Source: an uncultured Lachnospiraceae bacterium
GTDB taxonomy: Bacteria > Bacillota > Clostridia > Lachnospirales > Lachnospiraceae
Direction of reading: 5' to 3'
Assembly (NCBI GenBank): GCA_947630005.1
Contig: CANRGB010000002.1
Span: forward strand, 1 to 64,000
Length of the DNA: 64,000 bases
Shown here: positions 59,349 to 64,000 of the stretch, one piece after another
How the letters are laid out: each line of letters begins with the position of its first letter
Position numbering within the stretch: the first letter of the stretch is position 1
The notes under the pieces: generated by a model
Database searches by the model: none
Seen by the model: the letters and a program-made list of their open reading frames with translations, nothing else
What the model was told of the DNA's origin: nothing
Program-made: the position numbers and the translations under genes

Positions 59349-60962
59349 ATGGATAAGATTCAGAATTATATCACCCGTCTGGTACAGTACGGCCTGGCAG
59401 CGGGTCTGATCGGGCAGGACGATGTGCTGTACACGGCGAACCGTCTGCTGGAGCTGCTGAAGATCGACGCGCTTGACGAGGAGGCGGAGGCAAAGATGCT
59501 CGCGTACGCGGCGGGCAGGGATTCCGCCGGGGAATGCGCGCCGGCCAAGGACACTTCTTTTGCCGCGGGCGGCAGTGATCCGAATAATATAGAAGAAACG
59601 GAGATCATCGGACAGCTGGAACAGATCCTCGGAGGCATCTGCGACTACGCTTATGAGCAGGGAATCCTTGAGGAAAACAGTGTGGGATACCGGGATCTTT
59701 TTGACACAAAGGTCATGAGCGTCCTCGTGGACCGTCCTTCCAATGTGATCCGGCGTTTCCGCGCGCTGTATCAGGAGGATCCGAAGAAAGCGACGGACTA
59801 TTACTATAAATTCAGCCAGGACACCGATTATATCCGCCGGTACCGGATCGCGCGCGACCGCAAGTGGACGGCGCCGACGCAGTACGGTGAGCTGGATATC
59901 ACAATCAATCTCTCAAAGCCGGAGAAGGATCCGAAGGCGATCGCGGCGGCGCGGCTGGCAAAGCAGACGTCCTATCCGAAATGTCTGCTCTGCAGGGAGA
60001 ATGTGGGATACGCGGGGCGGCTGAACCATCCGGCGCGCCAGAATCACAGAATCATCCCGGTCACGATCAACGGCAGCAGCTGGGGATTCCAGTATTCCCC
60101 GTACGTCTATTACAATGAGCACTGTATCGTGTTCAACTCGCAGCATACGCCGATGAAGATCGAGCGCGCGACGTTCGCGAAGCTGCTCGATTTCGTGCGT
60201 CAGTTCCCGCACTATTTCGTGGGCTCGAATGCGGATCTCCCGATCGTGGGCGGTTCGATCCTGAGCCACGATCATTTCCAGGGCGGCTGCTATGAGTTTG
60301 CGATGGCAAAAGCGCCGGTGGAAAAAGAGATCACCTTTAAAGGATACGAGGATGTAAAGGCCGGGATCGTGAAGTGGCCGATGTCGGTCATCCGCATCAG
60401 CTCCGCGGACACGGAGCGCCTGATCGATCTGGCGGACCGGATCCTTCTCGCGTGGCGGGGCTACACGGATGAGGACGCGTTCATTTTTGCCGAGACGGAC
60501 GGCGAGCCGCACAATACGATCACACCGATCGCGAGAAAGCGCGGAGACCTCTACGAGCTCGATCTTGTGCTCCGCAACAATATCACGACGAAGGAGCATC
60601 CGCTCGGCGTCTACCACCCGCATGCCGAACTGCATCATATCAAGAAAGAGAACATCGGCCTGATCGAGGTCATGGGACTTGCCGTGCTCCCGGCGCGCCT
60701 GAAGGATGAGCTGGAGCATCTGCAGGAGGCGGTTCTTGCGGGCCGCGATATCCGCGCTGACGAGGAGCTCGCGAAGCACGCGGACTGGGTCGATGAGCTG
60801 AAGCAGAAGTATGATTCCTTCACGGAGGAAAATATTGGGAAGATCATCCGGGACGAGGTCGGCATCGTGTTTATGAAGGTGCTGGAGCACGCCGGCGTCT
60901 ATAAACGCACGGAGCAGGGACAGGAAGCGTTCCTGAAATTTGTGGAGTACGTAAATAAGTAA
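59349..60962 (+). CDS. galT: UDP-glucose--hexose-1-phosphate uridylyltransferase (Firmicutes-type GalT)
   Basis: A 537-residue enzyme that exchanges UMP between UDP-glucose and galactose-1-phosphate. The length and sequence (DLPIVGGSILSHDHFQGG with the active-site His region, AKAPVEKEITFKGYEDVKAG) mark the class II GalT of Gram-positive bacteria, about 500 residues, not the 350-residue E. coli type. RBS CAGGAGGCAGG. Confidence 0.97.
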   Translation: MDKIQNYITRLVQYGLAAGLIGQDDVLYTANRLLELLKIDALDEEAEAKMLAYAAGRDSAGECAPAKDTSFAAGGSDPNNIEETEIIGQLEQILGGICDYAYEQGILEENSVGYRDLFDTKVMSVLVDRPSNVIRRFRALYQEDPKKATDYYYKFSQDTDYIRRYRIARDRKWTAPTQYGELDITINLSKPEKDPKAIAAARLAKQTSYPKCLLCRENVGYAGRLNHPARQNHRIIPVTINGSSWGFQYSPYVYYNEHCIVFNSQHTPMKIERATFAKLLDFVRQFPHYFVGSNADLPIVGGSILSHDHFQGGCYEFAMAKAPVEKEITFKGYEDVKAGIVKWPMSVIRISSADTERLIDLADRILLAWRGYTDEDAFIFAETDGEPHNTITPIARKRGDLYELDLVLRNNITTKEHPLGVYHPHAELHHIKKENIGLIEVMGLAVLPARLKDELEHLQEAVLAGRDIRADEELAKHADWVDELKQKYDSFTEENIGKIIRDEVGIVFMKVLEHAGVYKRTEQGQEAFLKFVEYVNK

Positions 60963-61085
60963 GAAACAAAATGCGGAATACATAAATAAGTAAATAAGTA
61001 AGAAACAGAATGCGGAATACATAAATAAGTAAGAAGCAGAATCAAGAAACAAAAACAGGAAGCAAAATAAGAAACAGAATCAAGA
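60963..61085 (+). repeat. A-rich imperfect tandem repeats after galT
   Basis: The unit TAAGTAAGAAACA(A/G)AATGCGGAATACATAAA occurs twice, followed by degraded AAGAAGCAGAATCAAGAAACA. It is strongly purine-rich on the + strand. Cause unknown; slippage at a 3' untranslated region is likely. Confidence 0.7.
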
Positions 61086-61094
61086 GACAAACTC

Positions 61095-61121
61095 AGCGGC
61101 TGCGGATATTCTGCAGCCGCT
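61095..61121. terminator. Hairpin after galT
   Basis: Stem AGCGGCTGC/GCAGCCGCT with a 9-base loop (GGATATTCT). No T-run follows, so termination is uncertain. Confidence 0.5.
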
Positions 61122-61217
61122 CTACAAAAAAGAGCCGCCGTCCGTGCGTTTTGCAAAACGCGCCCCGTTCGCGGCCCGCGAGAGGGCAGACGGCAGCCGG
61201 AAGGCAGGGAATAGGTA

Positions 61218-61721
61218 ATGTATGATCAGCTGACAGAGAAGGACATTCAGAAGATAGAAGAGGAGATCGAGTACCGCAAGCTTGTGGTGCGCAAGGAAGC
61301 GATCGAGGCGGTGAAAGAGGCAAGGGCGCACGGGGATCTGAGCGAGAACTTTGAATACCATGCGGCCAAGAAGGATAAGAATACGAACGAGAGCCGGATC
61401 CGCTATCTGGAGCGTATGATAAAGACGGCGCGGGTGATCTCCGACGACTCAAAAGACGATGAAGTCGGGCTGAACAATACGGTGCAGGTTTATTTTGAGG
61501 AGGACGACGAGGTCGAGACGTATAAACTGGTGACGACGGTGCGCGGCAATTCGATGAACGGACTGATCAGTATCGAGTCTCCGCTTGGCAGGGCGCTGCT
61601 CGGACATAAGACGGGCGACCGTGTGCACGTGCAGGTGAATCCGAATTACGGGTATGAGGTGGAGATACGTTCGATTGAAAATACGGTGGACGACGGGACC
61701 GACAGGATTCGGAAATTTTGA
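61218..61721 (+). CDS. GreA/GreB-family transcription elongation factor
   Basis: A 167-residue protein. The N-terminal coiled coil has the catalytic acidic tip GDLSENFEYHAAK (Asp and Glu that rescue backtracked RNA polymerase), then a C-terminal FKBP-like domain (ISIESPLGRALLGHKTGDRV). Close to usual GreA length (158). The N-terminal MYDQLTEKDIQKIEEEIEYR is slightly unlike GreA (LTxEGxxKLxxEL), so this may be a paralogue. RBS GGGAATAGGT is modest. Confidence 0.9.
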   Translation: MYDQLTEKDIQKIEEEIEYRKLVVRKEAIEAVKEARAHGDLSENFEYHAAKKDKNTNESRIRYLERMIKTARVISDDSKDDEVGLNNTVQVYFEEDDEVETYKLVTTVRGNSMNGLISIESPLGRALLGHKTGDRVHVQVNPNYGYEVEIRSIENTVDDGTDRIRKF

Positions 61722-62097
61722 TGTCCATCCTCCCGTCTTGCCCGTCCGATGTCCATCCGCCGGTGCATGCGGGCATGCCCGCCGATGGACGCCGTCCGGG
61801 GCTTTCACGCAAAAAGGAGGGAGCCCCCGCACATCGCTGTACGGAGGCCTCCAAAAGAAGAGAAAATGTATGAAAACTTAACGAATGTTAAGACTGCTGT
61901 TAGTCGAAGCCGGAACGAATACACACGCGCCACATACTGTTCAGACTTCATTTTATTAACAAAAGGGATTCGCGAATCTGTTTTCCTCTCGTTATCTTAT
62001 GTCTAAGAGTATATGCGGAAATTGTGTCCAAATCGTGACAAAAAGCTGAAAGAAATCTAAAAGAAAAATGAAAGAAAATTTATAAAGAGGTGGTCAG
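61722..62097. other. Intergenic region before the MATE gene
   Basis: No gene seen. GTCCATC...GATGGAC (61751-61789) is an inverted repeat around a GC-rich centre. CTTAAC-GAAT-GTTAAG (about 61877-61892) and GATTCGCGAATC (about 61968-61979) are small palindromes that could be operators. The last 60 bases are A-rich. Confidence 0.45.
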
Positions 62098-63459
62098 ATG
62101 GATATAAATGAGGCGCAGTACAGGAAAATGACAGAGGAGTCGGTGGCGCGTCTGATCTCGTCGCTCGCGGTTCCCACGATCATCAGCATGATCGTGTCAG
62201 CGGTCTACAATACGGCCGATACGTATTTTGTGTCGCAGCTGGGGACGAGCGCGTCCGGGGCGGTCGGCATCGTGATGTCGCTGATGGGGCTGATCCAGTC
62301 GAGCGGTTTTCTGATCGGGATGGGCGCCGGGAGCTGGATGTCGCGGCTGCTCGGGGAAAAGCAGGATGAAAAAGCGTCGGAGGTGGCCGCGAGCGCGTTT
62401 TATATGGCGCTTGCGTTCGGACTTGTGATTGCCGTCGCCGGCGTGAATTTCCTTGATCCGCTGGTCGGGCTTCTCGGCGCGACCGATACGATCCGCCCGT
62501 ACGCGAGAGATTACGCGCAGTATATCCTCTATGCGGCGCCGCTTCTGATCGCGTCCTTCACGATGAACAAAATGCTGTGCTCGGAGGGGAAGGCGCGGTT
62601 TGCGATGATCGGCATCGCGTCCGGCAGCGTTCTGAATATTATTCTGGATCCGGTCTTTATCTTTGTTTTCCATCTCGGGATTGCCGGCGCCGCGATCGCG
62701 ACGGCGATCAGTCAGGCAGTCGGTTTCTGTATTCTGCTGTATATGTACGTGAGCGGGAAAACCGTCGCGAAACTGAATCCGCGCGGCATGTCGAGACATC
62801 CCGGGGTTTACGCGGACATGATAAAATTCGGGCTTCCGTCCTTCTTCCGGCAGGGCCTTTCCAGCGTCGCGATGATCGCGCTGAACACAAACGCCTCGGA
62901 TTACGGCGACGCCGCCGTCTCCGCGATGACGATCGTGACAAAGATCTTCATGCTCGTCTTTTCGGTGGTCATCGGTTTCGGCCAGGGATATCAGCCTGTC
63001 GCCGGCTACAACTACGGCGCGAAGAAATATGGCCGGGTAAAAGAATCCGTTCTGTTTATGCTGAAGACTGCGACCCTGTTTATCACGGTGTTCGCGGTGC
63101 TGGTCTATGCGGCGTCTCCCGCGCTGATCCGGCTGTTCATCAGCGACGACGCGGATGTGATCCGGATCGGGACGGACGCGATGCGGCTGCAGTGCCTGGC
63201 GATGCCGTTCCTGCCGCTTGGCGTCTGCGCCAACATGACGTTCCAGTCAATCGGAAAATCCGCGCTCGCGACGTTTCTCTCCGCCGCCCGTCAGGGCTAC
63301 GTGTTCCTTCCGCTCATCATGATCCTGCCGGGGATCTTCGGCATACGCGGAGTGGAGATGGGACAGCCCGCCGCGGATATCATAACGTTCTTTATCTGTA
63401 TCCCGTTTCTCGTGAGGTTCCTGAGGGAGTGTTCGGCGGGGGCGCGGGAACGCGGGTGA
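62098..63459 (+). CDS. MATE-family efflux transporter
   Basis: A 453-residue membrane protein with 12 expected helices in two similar halves (LAVPTIISMIVSAVYNTADT; FGLPSFFRQGLSSVAMIALN). It is a cation-coupled exporter of drugs or metabolites. RBS AAAGAGGTGG; terminator at 63481. Confidence 0.93.
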   Translation: MDINEAQYRKMTEESVARLISSLAVPTIISMIVSAVYNTADTYFVSQLGTSASGAVGIVMSLMGLIQSSGFLIGMGAGSWMSRLLGEKQDEKASEVAASAFYMALAFGLVIAVAGVNFLDPLVGLLGATDTIRPYARDYAQYILYAAPLLIASFTMNKMLCSEGKARFAMIGIASGSVLNIILDPVFIFVFHLGIAGAAIATAISQAVGFCILLYMYVSGKTVAKLNPRGMSRHPGVYADMIKFGLPSFFRQGLSSVAMIALNTNASDYGDAAVSAMTIVTKIFMLVFSVVIGFGQGYQPVAGYNYGAKKYGRVKESVLFMLKTATLFITVFAVLVYAASPALIRLFISDDADVIRIGTDAMRLQCLAMPFLPLGVCANMTFQSIGKSALATFLSAARQGYVFLPLIMILPGIFGIRGVEMGQPAADIITFFICIPFLVRFLRECSAGARERG

Positions 63460-63480
63460 CGGGAAATAAAATATTCATGA

Positions 63481-63516
63481 AACATCCGCGGGGATGCAGC
63501 TTCCGCGGATGTTTTT
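63481..63516 (+). terminator. Intrinsic terminator after the MATE gene
   Basis: AACATCCGCG/CGCGGATGTT stem, then TTTTTG. Confidence 0.88.
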
Positions 63517-63580
63517 GTTGGAAAAAGACTGAAAGTATGGTAGAGTAAACCATATAAATGATTGGTGGGATTTTATATTT

Positions 63581-64000
63581 ATGGAAGAATTACGTGAATC
63601 GTTTGAAATAACAGAAAAGCGTCAGGAAGAATCGGCGGGTATAGAAGCAGATCTGAGTGAAGACAACAGCCAGGATGAGGAAAGTATTTTTAATGAAAAG
63701 GAAATAAGAGTATCACAAAAGAGTATAACAGTTTCTTTGATAGAACACTGGATTCAGGATGGAACCTTAAATCTGACTCCGGAGTATCAGAGAAATCTGA
63801 TCTGGGATATCAACAGGAAATCATCTCTTATCGAATCTTTACTATTAAATATACCAATTCCGACATTTTATGTGGATGAAGACGGGGACGGCATAAAGAA
63901 CGTTATAGATGGGCTGCAGAGACTTTCCGCCATTCACTGGTATATAAGTAATGAATTTCAATTACGGAACCTGCAGTATCTTGGCCAATGTGAGAATAAA
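63581..64000 (+). CDS. DUF262-domain protein, N-terminal part (GmrSD-like)
   Basis: The gene starts at ATG 63581 and runs past the window end (140 residues visible). The first 45 residues are acidic. From about 50 on the DUF262 pattern appears: LIEHWIQDGTLNLTPEYQRN, LIESLLLNIPIPTFY and VIDGLQRLSAIHWY, the last matching the family DGxQR motif. DUF262 is the nucleotidase/nuclease-like half of GmrSD and many phage-defence proteins. Codon use is far more AT-rich than in the neighbours, suggesting transfer. The rest of the protein is unseen, so the final family is open. Confidence 0.8.
   Translation, partial: MEELRESFEITEKRQEESAGIEADLSEDNSQDEESIFNEKEIRVSQKSITVSLIEHWIQDGTLNLTPEYQRNLIWDINRKSSLIESLLLNIPIPTFYVDEDGDGIKNVIDGLQRLSAIHWYISNEFQLRNLQYLGQCENK

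Noticed and set aside
59913-61052. 379-codon - strand frame opposite galT
   Set aside because: Begins in the A-rich repeats and has shadow composition.
62577-63548. 323-codon alternative + strand frame inside the MATE gene
   Set aside because: Arg/Asp-rich frame-shifted reading of the transporter.

Overview
The window is about 64 kb of a GC-rich (roughly 55 percent by eye) low-GC-clade Firmicute chromosome, most likely a gut Lachnospiraceae (Clostridia) member. Supporting signs are strong AGGAGG-type ribosome sites, galK/galT with the Firmicutes-type long GalT, MecA, ATP-type PEP carboxykinase, YARHG and YesL/DUF624 proteins, many carbohydrate and peptide ABC transporters, and frequent TTG starts. 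No rRNA, complete tRNA, CRISPR array or transposase was recognised. Family assignments come from reading translations by eye; no database search was run.

Layout. 1-2258: polar amino-acid ABC transporter (permease end, ATPase, binding protein). 2548-4152 (-): PEP carboxykinase, whose leader contains an intrinsic terminator. 4573-6444: cardiolipin synthase. 6830-7597 (-): MecA-like adaptor. 7598-8261: a gap with several consensus promoters but no clear gene. 8262-10723: a small unknown protein, a membrane-anchored GH18 protein and a 61-residue Asn/Ser-rich peptide.

11016-31760 is the most unusual part: an almost gapless, single-strand run of about 13 genes. In order it has a membrane zinc-ribbon GTPase, a GrpE-like protein, a minimal Hsp70, an Hsp70 fused to a von Willebrand A domain, a large J-like/zinc-ribbon/beta-domain protein without the HPD motif, a second zinc-ribbon GTPase, a GAP1-like (GTPase-associated protein 1) protein, a HerA/FtsK-type ATPase, a predicted non-specific DNA/RNA endonuclease, a predicted YezG-type immunity protein, a transglutaminase-like protein, a frameshifted small membrane protein and a YARHG membrane protein. 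A separately promoted neighbour (32261-34351) joins a GAP1-like region to a membrane helix and a 15-unit coiled coil. I read this as a dedicated chaperone plus NTPase machine that controls or delivers a nuclease toxin with its own immunity protein; this is inference. Two exported proteins follow (peptidoglycan-binding-like; right-handed beta-helix).

37766-43145: an oligopeptide/nickel-type ABC transporter (binding protein, two permeases, two ATPases). 43311-47647: a URO-D/methyltransferase-family protein, a rhodanese and a GH31 alpha-glycosidase. 47821-50097 (-): a hybrid sensor kinase with a periplasmic binding-protein sensor. 50568-57861: two AraC regulators, YesL, a sugar ABC transporter (binding protein and two permeases) and an unknown membrane protein. 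58060-60962: galK-galT. 61218-63459: GreA-family factor and MATE exporter. 63581-end: the AT-rich start of a DUF262 protein, perhaps the edge of an acquired island.

Several intergenic repeat families are visible. The most striking is a palindromic repeat of about 55 bp that lies just downstream of an intrinsic terminator, in the same orientation, at four places.
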